In this document: positions 56,332 to 64,000 of the stretch, piece after piece
How positions within the stretch are numbered: the stretch's first letter is position 1
Layout: each line of letters begins with the position of its first letter
NCBI GenBank assembly: GCA_002690655.1
Contig: NZFL01000017.1
Location: 195,561-259,560 of the forward strand
DNA length: 64,000 nucleotides
Direction of reading: 5' to 3'
From: Pedosphaera sp.
GTDB taxonomy: Bacteria > Verrucomicrobiota > Verrucomicrobiia > Limisphaerales > AAA164-E04
Program-made: the position numbers and the translations under genes
The notes under the pieces: generated by a model
Database searches by the model: none
Told to the model about the DNA's origin: nothing
What the model saw: only the letters and a program-made list of their open reading frames with translations

Positions 56332-57540
56332 ATGGGAAAAAAAAGACGCCGTAAACCAGCTCCACCAGCACTGGAGTCACATTTTGAATCCACAGAAGGC
56401 TTTTCCAAGCAAATTGGCGACTTAGTGGACCTTGAAATCACTGATGTTGCCTTTGGAGGGGAAGGCGTTGGGCGATTTGAAGGTTTTGTCGTTTTTGTAC
56501 CTTTTGTAATCACCGGTGAAAAGGTAGAAGCACGCATCACGGAAATCCACAAACAATTTGCTAGAGCGGAACTCTTTAAAATCATCAAAGCTTCCGCCCA
56601 TAGATTGAATCCGGAATGCGGTTTTTACGGGGAGTGCGGCGGTTGCCAATATCAGCACATTGCCTATGAAGAGCAATTACGTATAAAACACAAGCAAGTC
56701 AGCGATCTTTTTGAGCGCATCGGAGGTCAACCAAAAGATGTAGTCATGCAGGTAGCTGCTTGCCCAAGCCCCTTTCACTACCGGAACAGAATCATGGTGC
56801 GCACTCAATATAATCGAGAGACAAAGGAGATGAACGTAGGTTTCCTGAGGCACCAGAGCCGCTTGGTGGTTGATGTACCTGAATGTGCCATCGCCGAGCC
56901 GGAACTGAATAAAGCCATGCAGAAAGTACGCATCGATCCTCCACGAAAGAATGGTGTCAAATTCACATTGCGAGTCTATCCCGAACAATGGGATCTACCG
57001 CCGGATTCTTTCTTTCAGGTAAACTTCCATCAACTACCTACAATGGTGAATGCCGTGGGTGATCTTCTCCTGGATGCTGATACAAAATATCTAATCGACG
57101 CTTATTGTGGTGTGGGTTTCTTCAGTCTTTCTTTAGCAGAAAAAGTCGAATCCTATGTTGGTGTGGAAGTTGATCATCGAGCCATTTTATCCGCTCGAAA
57201 GAATGCTGAGACAATGAAAAGAAGCAATGGCTCCTTCATACAGGCTCCTACGGAAGATGTCATTGATGACTTGGTTGCAAAATTTCAACCCGAAATGACT
57301 ACTATCATACTTGATCCACCAAGAAAAGGATGTCACGCGTCCATTCTTGAGGTTTTGCAGCGCACAAAACCTAAACAGATTATTTATGTTTCGTGCCACC
57401 CTGCCACCTTGTCAAGAGATGTAAAATCATTGTGCAGCAATGGATTATTCAGAGTGAACAAAGTGGCTCCATTGGACATGTTCCCACAAACCCAGCATGT
57501 GGAATGCGTCACAGATATTCGACTCGTGACTGAGGAGTAA
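56332..57540 (+). CDS. RNA uracil-C5 methyltransferase (TrmA/RlmD/RlmCD type)
   Basis: This 402-aa protein has a basic N-terminus, a TRAM domain (about 25-85; AFGGEGVGRFEGFVVFVPF), a [4Fe-4S] motif CGFYGECGGCQYQH (about 96-110), and a SAM-binding Rossmann domain with DAYCGVGFFSLSLA and ILDPPRKGC. The catalytic Cys is in YVSCHPATLSRD; most family members have SCNP. It methylates uridine C5 in 23S rRNA or tRNA; the site is not decidable from sequence. It precedes rho. Confidence 0.93.
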   Translation: MGKKRRRKPAPPALESHFESTEGFSKQIGDLVDLEITDVAFGGEGVGRFEGFVVFVPFVITGEKVEARITEIHKQFARAELFKIIKASAHRLNPECGFYGECGGCQYQHIAYEEQLRIKHKQVSDLFERIGGQPKDVVMQVAACPSPFHYRNRIMVRTQYNRETKEMNVGFLRHQSRLVVDVPECAIAEPELNKAMQKVRIDPPRKNGVKFTLRVYPEQWDLPPDSFFQVNFHQLPTMVNAVGDLLLDADTKYLIDAYCGVGFFSLSLAEKVESYVGVEVDHRAILSARKNAETMKRSNGSFIQAPTEDVIDDLVAKFQPEMTTIILDPPRKGCHASILEVLQRTKPKQIIYVSCHPATLSRDVKSLCSNGLFRVNKVAPLDMFPQTQHVECVTDIRLVTEE

Positions 57541-57760
57541 AAACTTTCTTACTTTTAAGATTGCAAACTATCTACTCGTGCGTTAATTACTTACAAGTTC
57601 CTGATCATCCTACAGGCTGGCTTGTATTACAGTTCGATTGATTTGATTTTCCATTGGAATCAAAAAGACGAACACATTTCCATGGGCGTCTTACGTTTTT
57701 TTTTATAAAAAAACCTCACTGAAGCACGCCAATTCATAGATAAAAAAAGTTCAATCAAAG

Positions 57761-58912
57761 ATGAACAAAAAGAGTCCCAATAGAGGTGCCAAAGGCGCCA
57801 AAAAAGTAGAACTTGAAAACGGTGAAGGTTACCTTGAGATTGCTGATAAGGGTTTCGGGTTTCTCCGTTCCAAAGAACAGCATTTCTCGCCGAAACCTAT
57901 AGATATTTTCGTCACACCGGATACCATCAAGCGCAACCACTTGCGTGAAGGCTCTTTCATCAAGGCAATCACCCAGCCGCCTCATCGTGGAAACAATCCG
58001 CAACTGAAGGAGATTCTCGAAATCAACGGGATGACCCCTAAGGATTATGGGAACACCATGCGGATCGAAAATCTGACAACGATTGACCCCATCGAGAAAT
58101 TCAAATTAGAGACAACTCCAGATCAAATTGAAGCCCGAATCATCGATTTGGTAACGCCTATAGGTAAAGGAACACGTGGTCTGATAGTAGCACCTCCGCG
58201 CACCGGCAAAACAACTGTTTTGAAACAGATTGCAAATGCCATCACAGCCAACCACCCTGAGGTGGAGGTTATTGTTCTTCTGATCGATGAGCGCCCTGAG
58301 GAAGTTACAGATTTTCAACGTTCTGTGAATGCAGAGGTAATTGCCTCCTCCAACGATCAGGAACTCGAAACTCACGTCCGACTCTCACGTTTCGTCATCG
58401 AAAGATGCCGACGCAGGGTCGAGTCAGGCAAGGACGTTTTTGTGCTGCTGGACTCCATTACGCGAGTAGCTAGATCCTACAACAGTGTGCATGGCGGAAG
58501 TGGCCGCACGATGACGGGAGGAGTTGATGCGCGTGCTCTGGAAATCCCAAGAAAGATGTTTGCCTCAGCTCGTAAAATTGAAGAGGGGGGATCTCTGACG
58601 ATTCTGGCAACGGCTCTGATTGATACTGGCTCAAGGATGGATGAATTGATCTTCCAGGAATTCAAAGGCACAGGCAACATGGAGCTGATACTGGACAGAA
58701 AACTCTCTGACAGACGTCTCTACCCAGCTTTAGACATCCCAAAAAGCGGAACCCGCAAGGAAGAGAAATTGTATGGGCAAAAGTGGATCCAGGCCATTCA
58801 CAAACTACGCCGGGAGATGATTGATACCAATCCAATTGAAGCTTTGGAGACTTTGAGTTCAGCGTTGAAGAAATACAAAACCAACGAAGAATTTCTGAAG
58901 CGCTTGCTTTGA
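57761..58912 (+). CDS. rho: Transcription termination factor Rho
   Basis: This 383-aa protein is shorter than E. coli Rho (419). The N-terminal helical domain is reduced to about 20 basic residues before the RNA-binding cold-shock-like domain ([17 protein letters not shown]). The ATPase core is complete: Walker [22 protein letters not shown], Walker [11 protein letters not shown], RxARSYN, the Q loop [15 protein letters not shown] and the R loop FKGTGNMEL. It is a hexameric RNA translocase that ends transcription. The Walker A motif has Arg where E. coli has Lys (PPKAGKT). Confidence 0.97.
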   Translation: MNKKSPNRGAKGAKKVELENGEGYLEIADKGFGFLRSKEQHFSPKPIDIFVTPDTIKRNHLREGSFIKAITQPPHRGNNPQLKEILEINGMTPKDYGNTMRIENLTTIDPIEKFKLETTPDQIEARIIDLVTPIGKGTRGLIVAPPRTGKTTVLKQIANAITANHPEVEVIVLLIDERPEEVTDFQRSVNAEVIASSNDQELETHVRLSRFVIERCRRRVESGKDVFVLLDSITRVARSYNSVHGGSGRTMTGGVDARALEIPRKMFASARKIEEGGSLTILATALIDTGSRMDELIFQEFKGTGNMELILDRKLSDRRLYPALDIPKSGTRKEEKLYGQKWIQAIHKLRREMIDTNPIEALETLSSALKKYKTNEEFLKRLL

Positions 58913-59020
58913 TCACAGAGTTGTTGCAGGCGAGAGATCATAACCTGTTTGCACTGAAGTCCTCTTTGGAGATGGCATGAGATCTTACATTCCAGATCAA
59001 CCTCTACTGGACTGAAACTT

Positions 59021-60016
59021 ATGTCTCGCACCAAGCTTCATTCAAGGCCTCCGATGGAGCGGATGCTCCGCATTCATCAGGCAATTCAGTCTGGAATTTT
59101 CCCAAATGCAACGCGCCTGGCCGAGCAGCTCGAAGTCAGCAAAAAGTCGATTCATCGTGATATTGATTTCATGCGAGATCGGCTGGATCTCCCGGTGGAG
59201 TATGATGCAGCCAAGTATGGATATTTCTATACGGAAGAAGTCAGCGGATTCCCTACCTTCTCGGTAACTGAAGGAGAAATGGTCGCATTGTTCGTAGCGG
59301 AAAAAGCACTTCAACAATACCGCGGCACAACTTTTGAAAAGCCGTTATTGAGCGCCTTTCAAAAAATAGAAGAAGCACTACCGGACACGATTTCGCTTAA
59401 TCTATCAGCTTGGGATGATTCTATTTCATTTCGAACCAGCGCCATCCCCCAAATTGATCTCGATATTTTTGATCATCTGGCAAAAGCTGTATCGAAACAC
59501 AAGCAACTCAACTTGAATTATCGCAAACCCGGACATAAAAAGCCAGAGGCGCGAAAGATTGATCCTTATCACCTTGCCAATATCAATGGCGAATGGTTCC
59601 TGTTTGCCTATTGTCACTTAAGGAATGACCTGAGAACATTTGTACCGTCTAGAATACAGGCGATTGAAGAAACGGGTGAGACATTTCATCGGCCAAAAAA
59701 ATTCTCCATTGAAAACAGGTTGCAGGGTAGTTTTGGAGTACATCACGGGAAGGAAAGTTTTAAAGTTGTAATAAGGTTTTCACATTTGGTGGCCGATTAC
59801 ATTCGTGAAAAAACATGGCATCCATCTCAGAAACTAAAATCACTACCTGACGATGGGGTTGAGTTGTCTCTAAGCTTGAGCAGCCTGGTTGAAATTCACC
59901 GTTGGGTCCTTGGATGGGGCGAGCAGGCGACAGTCATAGAACCTCCTGTTCTAAAGGATCGCATTCTCAGGAGCGCCAAGGAAATCACGGCCACCTATTC
60001 CACCAGGTCAACATGA
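59021..60016 (+). CDS. WYL-domain transcriptional regulator
   Basis: This 331-aa protein has an N-terminal winged helix-turn-helix of the DeoR/YafY type (ATRLAEQLEVSKKSIHRDIDFM), a middle WYL domain (about 140-225; NLNYRKPGHKKPEARKIDPYHL, then NGEWFLFAYCHLRNDLRTF) and a C-terminal WCX region ending LGWGEQATVIEPP. WYL regulators bind nucleotides or nucleic acids and control stress or defence genes. Its last 9 bp overlap the convergent tilS. Confidence 0.9.
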   Translation: MSRTKLHSRPPMERMLRIHQAIQSGIFPNATRLAEQLEVSKKSIHRDIDFMRDRLDLPVEYDAAKYGYFYTEEVSGFPTFSVTEGEMVALFVAEKALQQYRGTTFEKPLLSAFQKIEEALPDTISLNLSAWDDSISFRTSAIPQIDLDIFDHLAKAVSKHKQLNLNYRKPGHKKPEARKIDPYHLANINGEWFLFAYCHLRNDLRTFVPSRIQAIEETGETFHRPKKFSIENRLQGSFGVHHGKESFKVVIRFSHLVADYIREKTWHPSQKLKSLPDDGVELSLSLSSLVEIHRWVLGWGEQATVIEPPVLKDRILRSAKEITATYSTRST

Positions 60017-61423
60017 TGTTGATGGAAGACAGTTCCAAAGGAGCAGCCTGTTGGTAACTGAGGTAACCTTGAACGCTTCTGCGATACGCATTCCCTGAAC
60101 CCAAAAAATCCCCCGTCCGGGAGCTTCCGCAATAATCAATGCTCTTCGTTGCCTGGTATCGATTTTTTCATTGGTAAACCAATCCTGGAGTTTGATACTT
60201 CCGGGGGCCCCTATGGGCTGGATTCGATCCCCTGCCCTCCAATGGCGCAGCAAGATTCTTTGTCCTATCCGCTCCGCGTCAAAAACCTCCTGTCCCTCTT
60301 TCAGTAATAAATGCGAAAACTCTGTCCCCTCCCCCTTCTCAATTGCCCATTCCAAACGGCATTGAGAAAAACTCGAGTAGCCTGAAACATCATTCAGAAC
60401 CCATTCGACAGATGTGTTTTCAAATTCAAGATCTGAATTATCTTTGAACTTCTCCAGCCAGGGAAACCGATCCAAGACTTTCACCAAACAATCTGAGGGT
60501 AGCATTTCCAATGATCCAGACGAAGCAAGCCTAAGCCTTTCAATCCATGTAAATTCAGGTTTCACTCCTAAACGAATGAGCGCACGGCGCATCAATTCAC
60601 GTTGAATTCCTTTATGAAGTTTTTTGAAATCAAGCGAGCTATCCGCCTTTGCCTCCAATTGATCCGCTTCTTGAAGAAGAAAATCGTGTTCAACCTTAAT
60701 CAATTCGGCAGATCGCAGCATGCCTGTTTTTGCACTATCCCCAAATTGATCAAGCAGGATCGGGAGCAAGGAGTGGCGGACACGATTCCTTTCGTATTTC
60801 AGGTCTTTGTTAGACTTATCTTCCCTCCATTCAAACTGATATTCGAGTGCGTATGCCACAATCGCTTCACGATCTACTCCCAAAAAGGGGCGCCATAATT
60901 TCAAGGTGTGCTGATTGGCGGACGGCTGAAACGAGGACATGCCTGATAAGCCTCCAGGCCCGCTCCCGCGCATCAACCTCATCAAGATAAGTTCCCACTG
61001 ATCGTCCGCATGGTGTGCGAGAACCAGAATATTACAGTTGTGCAATCGAGCCTGTTCAGCAAAAAACTGATAACGAAGATTGCGGGCAGCCATTTCAATT
61101 GACTCCCTTGATTCCCGCGCACGAGAGCGTACGTCACCTCTACCAATCACACATTCAACCCCCAGGATGCGGCACTGATTTTCCACCCAGCGTGCATCCA
61201 CCTCAGAAGCTTGATCTCTTAACTGATGATTGAAATGAACAACGACAATGGATTTCTGGTGCAATTCTTTGGTTGCAATGAGAAAGTGTAGTAGCACCAT
61301 TGAATCCACTCCGCCTGACACAGCAACCATCCAAGACTCGGCATGTGCCAGTTCCTCGTGGCGTTGAAGAGAATCAGATAAGGTCCGCTCCATTTCCATG
61401 TGAAAGGGTTTCTTTTTTTTCAT
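60008..61423 (-). CDS. tilS: tRNA(Ile)-lysidine synthetase
   Basis: This 471-aa protein starts at the ATG at 61423 (a TTG at 61435 adds four residues). It changes C34 of tRNA-Ile(CAU) to lysidine in the cytosol. Features are the P-loop AVSGGVDSMVLLHF, VHFNHQLRDQA, the HHADDQWELILMRLMRGSGPGG loop in two parts, the EDKSN motif and RNRVRH. The C-terminal TilS domain (about 390-470) has RAGDRIQPIG and FWVQGMRIAE. Confidence 0.96.
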   Translation of the reverse strand: MKKKKPFHMEMERTLSDSLQRHEELAHAESWMVAVSGGVDSMVLLHFLIATKELHQKSIVVVHFNHQLRDQASEVDARWVENQCRILGVECVIGRGDVRSRARESRESIEMAARNLRYQFFAEQARLHNCNILVLAHHADDQWELILMRLMRGSGPGGLSGMSSFQPSANQHTLKLWRPFLGVDREAIVAYALEYQFEWREDKSNKDLKYERNRVRHSLLPILLDQFGDSAKTGMLRSAELIKVEHDFLLQEADQLEAKADSSLDFKKLHKGIQRELMRRALIRLGVKPEFTWIERLRLASSGSLEMLPSDCLVKVLDRFPWLEKFKDNSDLEFENTSVEWVLNDVSGYSSFSQCRLEWAIEKGEGTEFSHLLLKEGQEVFDAERIGQRILLRHWRAGDRIQPIGAPGSIKLQDWFTNEKIDTRQRRALIIAEAPGRGIFWVQGMRIAEAFKVTSVTNRLLLWNCLPSTSC

Positions 61424-61540
61424 ATGAGAAGGCAAGTTAAATGGATCCGCCAGAAGGAATCAAATTTTCTTCAAAAGGTGTTGAAATCCCACGAAAGGCA
61501 CAATTAAGATACGCGCCTGCTTCTTAATTGAAACAGGGGT

Positions 61541-61618
61541 CGGGGCGTAGCGTAGTCTGGCTAGCGCGCCTGAATGGGGTTCAGGAGGTCGGGAGTTCGA
61601 ATCTCCCCGCCCCGACCA
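61541..61618 (+). tRNA. tRNA-Pro (anticodon GGG)
   Basis: The acceptor stem is CGGGGCG paired with CGCCCCG. The anticodon arm CCTGA-ATGGGGT-TCAGG gives the GGG anticodon, reading CCC and CCU. The T arm has GTTCGAATC, and the CCA end is encoded in the DNA. A T6 run just downstream may end the transcript. The gene stands alone between tilS and the Gre-like gene. Confidence 0.96.
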
Positions 61619-61681
61619 TTTTTTGTTCATCGTGCATTCAAAAAGAAGAATGCTTTATTGCCACTGAGTTTTTTTCAACAT

Positions 61682-62152
61682 TTAATAAACCTGTTTGATA
61701 TTACCTGATAGACCACTTTTTAGCTCATACCGGTCTGATTGTTTTTTCCCAAGTATGGCAATGCCAACAGGAGATTCGGGAGTCACAACTGTCACTTCTC
61801 CAAAATCTAATTTCAATTCAGTACCTCCACCGTGATTCATCAGAAAGAAGAACATCGTTTCTCCATCTGAATCCACTTTCACCAAAGCCCCCACTCCAAT
61901 CTGTTTCCCCACAAATGATTGTGCTTCCATGGCACGTAGTTCATCCACCTGAGCGGCAGTCTGTTTGAACTGAAGTGCGTGCCCGCGCGCTAAATAGGAC
62001 GCTTCTAAACCACAGGTATCCCACTTGGTTTCAGCTCTGGATTCGGCATTGATTGCTCCATCAGATGCATTCTTGTTGGCATTAAATTGACGACGCAAAT
62101 TGGATTCCATGACCTCTAAAAGGCCTGTGATAATTTGAGATTTGTCCAGCAT
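61682..62152 (-). CDS. GreA/GreB-like transcription factor
   Basis: This 156-aa protein has a C-terminal GreA/GreB domain (about 80-150): IGVGALVKVDSDGETMFFFL, VVTPESPVGIAILGKK and YELKSGLSGNIKQV. The N-terminus is a helical hairpin with acidic residues (ESRAETKWDTCGLEASYLA), shorter than canonical GreA. Gre factors stimulate RNA polymerase to cleave its backtracked transcript. This short, separate family is of less certain function, and it might regulate RNA polymerase in another way. Confidence 0.8.
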   Translation of the reverse strand: MLDKSQIITGLLEVMESNLRRQFNANKNASDGAINAESRAETKWDTCGLEASYLARGHALQFKQTAAQVDELRAMEAQSFVGKQIGVGALVKVDSDGETMFFFLMNHGGGTELKLDFGEVTVVTPESPVGIAILGKKQSDRYELKSGLSGNIKQVY

Positions 62153-62379
62153 TTAAAGTTTCAATGCCCTTTTGAGCCCCTTTTTGTCAATACAAGATGC
62201 TGAGTATCTCTGATTTCGTAATCCAAAACTGCTCAAGAAAAACAAAACCAGCAAACGCCTTTATCATACATCGCAATCACCATAAGTCTTCTGTACCGCT
62301 TGACGCCCTACTTCCACACCTTAAAGTAGCTCTTGGGCGCAACTTTGGAGCCCCAATGTGTTCATTAGAGTTAAGGTTT

Positions 62380-63678
62380 ATGCCACAATTTTCATATAAA
62401 GCGCGGAAGCGAAGCGGCGAATTGGTCCAAGGCGTCCTAGAAGTTCCGGACCGCTCAGCAGCCCTTTCCCAAATTGAAATGGAAGGAATGCTCCCCATTG
62501 CTCTGGATGCCGTCAAGAGCAAGGGTAAGGGCGCCAGAAAGGCATCCTCTTCATCATCACAAGCAAGCCGTAAGTCATCAAGTAACAGGGAAGGATCCGC
62601 ACCTCCTATCCTCCGCGAAATCTTCGGACGCAAGCGCAAGCCGAAACTGCAGGAACTTGCAACTTACACCCAGCAATTGGCAAACCTTCTCCACTCTGGC
62701 ATGCCCCTCACAGTGGCTTTGAACAGTATGACACATCTGCAGAGCAAAGGGATTCCAAAAGAAATCAGTGAACAATTGCGTCAGGACGTCATGGAAGGTA
62801 AAGGACTCTCAGATGCAATGAGTAAACAGCCTCATATTTTTACGGATCTTTATGTCAACATGATTCGAGCAGGTGAACAGAGCGGTGCATTAGAGGAAGT
62901 ACTCCATCGACTGGCGGCCCACTTTGAGCGATTCGCAGAGGTAAGGCAAAAGTTTGTTTCGGCTCTTATTTACCCTATCATCGTAGGCTCCGTTGGACTG
63001 GGCATCATCATTCTGTTCATGACGGTCATTTTGCCTAAATTCACCCAGATCTTCACCGACATGAAGGTCCCTCTGCCAGCATCTACTCAAGCTTTGATCA
63101 CGATGAGTCGAATTTCGGCCTCTTACTGGTGGCTGGCTCCGCTGGTATTCGTCGTCTTTTTGATTATTTACAAAAGGTTCAGTTCAACACCTTCCGGGCG
63201 TCATTCCATTGATAAATGGAAGTTATCCATTCCGGTCATAGGAAATGTTTTCAAACTAAACCTATTCGGGCAATTTGCGCGTACACTGGCCACCTTGCTC
63301 AAAAATGGGGTCCCTGTCCTGACCGCATTGAAAATCACTGAGAAAGTCATCCCAAATACAGTTTTGTCGGAAGCTATTGCCAAGACACGTGAAGATGTCA
63401 CCGACGGTAAAACCATCTCCCAACCCCTCAACCGCAGCAAAGTCTTTCCCCAGCTGATGATCGATCTGATCAAGATTGGGGAAGAAACGGGAGATGTGCC
63501 GGGTTCATTGCAAAGCGTTGCTGAGACCTATGAAAACGAACTCACTATCGCCCTTCGTGTGATGACTAATCTGGTCGAACCTGCGATGATCATTCTCATG
63601 GCAATTGGTGTGGGCGGACTACTGTTCAGCATCCTTTCCGCCATGTTCCAAATCACTTCAACTATTGGCAGTCGATGA
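62380..63678 (+). CDS. gspF: Type II secretion/type IV pilus inner-membrane protein GspF
   Basis: This is a 432-aa protein. The ATG at 62380 has AAGG upstream and begins the family start (PQFSYKARKRSGELVQGVLEV); the open frame extends further to 62197, which is not conserved. GspF is the polytopic platform protein of the T2SS inner membrane. Two repeats of the family are visible (FTDLYVNMIRAGEQSGALEEVL, then FPQLMIDLIKIGEETGDVPGSL) with three transmembrane helices. A 25-residue Ser/Lys-rich linker at about 45-75 is an insert not usual in the family. Confidence 0.93.
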   Translation: MPQFSYKARKRSGELVQGVLEVPDRSAALSQIEMEGMLPIALDAVKSKGKGARKASSSSSQASRKSSSNREGSAPPILREIFGRKRKPKLQELATYTQQLANLLHSGMPLTVALNSMTHLQSKGIPKEISEQLRQDVMEGKGLSDAMSKQPHIFTDLYVNMIRAGEQSGALEEVLHRLAAHFERFAEVRQKFVSALIYPIIVGSVGLGIIILFMTVILPKFTQIFTDMKVPLPASTQALITMSRISASYWWLAPLVFVVFLIIYKRFSSTPSGRHSIDKWKLSIPVIGNVFKLNLFGQFARTLATLLKNGVPVLTALKITEKVIPNTVLSEAIAKTREDVTDGKTISQPLNRSKVFPQLMIDLIKIGEETGDVPGSLQSVAETYENELTIALRVMTNLVEPAMIILMAIGVGGLLFSILSAMFQITSTIGSR

Positions 63679-64000
63679 GGTTCTCCCCAACTCAAAAACA
63701 CAAGGGGTTCACCCTCATCGAAGTCATGCTTGTAACAGGCATGATGCTTTTATTGCTGGGTTGGGGGGTACCGAATATGTTGCGAGCTCTGGAAAAACAC
63801 GGGATCGCAAAAGCCAGCATGGACATCATGGACGGCTGCAAACAGGCACGCGCCTTGGCCATTCTAAAAGGCACAACGGCTGAATTTGTGATCACTGACG
63901 ACGGGGAGTCTTATGTTTTATTTGTCGCTCAGACAAGCACCCCTCGCCTGATGAACACCGAAGCGGCCAAGGCGCCAGAGGACATGTATGCGCCGAACCC
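63675..64000 (+). CDS. GspH-type pseudopilin, 3' end outside the window
   Basis: This frame starts with ATGA overlapping the gspF stop, so translation is coupled, and runs open past the end of the window (108 residues visible). The prepilin signal KGFTLIEVMLVTGMMLLLLG is clear, with cleavage expected between Gly and Phe and the conserved Glu at +5. It would be a pseudopilin of the type II secretion pseudopilus. The GspH/FimT-type size and the following variable beta region support GspH, but a GspG- or GspI-like protein is possible. Confidence 0.85.
   Translation, partial: MRFSPTQKHKGFTLIEVMLVTGMMLLLLGWGVPNMLRALEKHGIAKASMDIMDGCKQARALAILKGTTAEFVITDDGESYVLFVAQTSTPRLMNTEAAKAPEDMYAPN

Noticed and set aside
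57687..57716. T/A-rich run before rho as an intrinsic terminator
   Set aside because: A T run followed by an A run has no GC-rich stem, so only a weak hairpin could form.
62197..62379. N-terminal extension of GspF
   Set aside because: The extra 61 residues lack conserved features, and the AAGG before 62380 fits the family start.
1..64000. CRISPR array, prophage, IS element or secondary-metabolite cluster
   Set aside because: I saw no regularly spaced repeats, transposase or phage genes, or polyketide or peptide synthetase genes in the window.

Overview
The window is a stretch of bacterial chromosome of moderate GC content. It suggests a heterotrophic member of the PVC group, most likely Verrucomicrobiota and less likely Planctomycetota. 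The reasons are two cassettes pairing a planctomycete-type cytochrome protein (PSCyt1/DUF1549/DUF1553) with a DUF1501 protein, a DUF1080 protein, ThuA- and DUF3500-type proteins, a CE15-type esterase, LPS-related genes (hldD, an AsmA-like protein) and a type II secretion locus. There are no phage genes, IS transposases, CRISPR arrays or rRNA genes. One tRNA gene (Pro, GGG) is present.

Layout. 0-10.5 kb (+): exported carbohydrate-related genes: a CE15 esterase cut by the window edge, a CHRD protein with a CxxCH motif, a DUF1080 protein ending at a strong terminator, a 1015-aa exported protein, then PSCyt1/DUF1501 cassette 1. 10.6-22 kb: uvrB (-), a BioF-like enzyme (+), a four-gene minus-strand set (SH3-domain protein, folD, small cytosolic protein, membrane protein), a decayed region with a glcF fragment, a VTT-domain membrane protein, a FucI-like isomerase and an SRAP protein. 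22-27.5 kb (+): a small protein, mnmE, an M42 aminopeptidase and an S9 peptidase. 27.5-32.8 kb (-): traces of a frameshifted gene, then hldD, a large AsmA-like protein and a lipoprotein, an envelope operon. 32.9-40 kb: phnA and phnY (phosphonoacetate and phosphonoacetaldehyde catabolism), an overlapping propeller-type sensor kinase, and a convergent DUF5690 transporter. 40.5-43.4 kb: rpoZ, smpB, rpmB, a HupE-like protein and a voltage-gated K+ channel with a zinc ribbon. 43.4-48.4 kb: PSCyt1/DUF1501 cassette 2, a small membrane protein and an orphan response regulator. 48.6-56.2 kb: an amidohydrolase, ppk, ThuA-like, GntP permease, MobA-like and DUF3500 genes. 56.3-64 kb: an RNA uracil-C5 methyltransferase, rho, a WYL regulator, tilS, tRNA-Pro, a GreA/B-like factor, and gspF with a GspH-like pseudopilin cut by the window end.

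How the genes fit together. The exported esterase, DUF1080, PSCyt1/DUF1501, ThuA and FucI-like products suggest polysaccharide and sugar degradation in a scavenging lifestyle. The phnA-phnY pair adds phosphonate use, and the adjoining kinase and transporter may form a sensing and uptake unit for it; this is inference. Much of the rest is housekeeping: translation (smpB, rpmB, tilS, mnmE, tRNA), transcription (rpoZ, rho, a Gre-like factor) and repair (uvrB, SRAP). Shine-Dalgarno sequences are often weak or absent, so several starts were chosen by signal-peptide or domain position, and these are noted individually.
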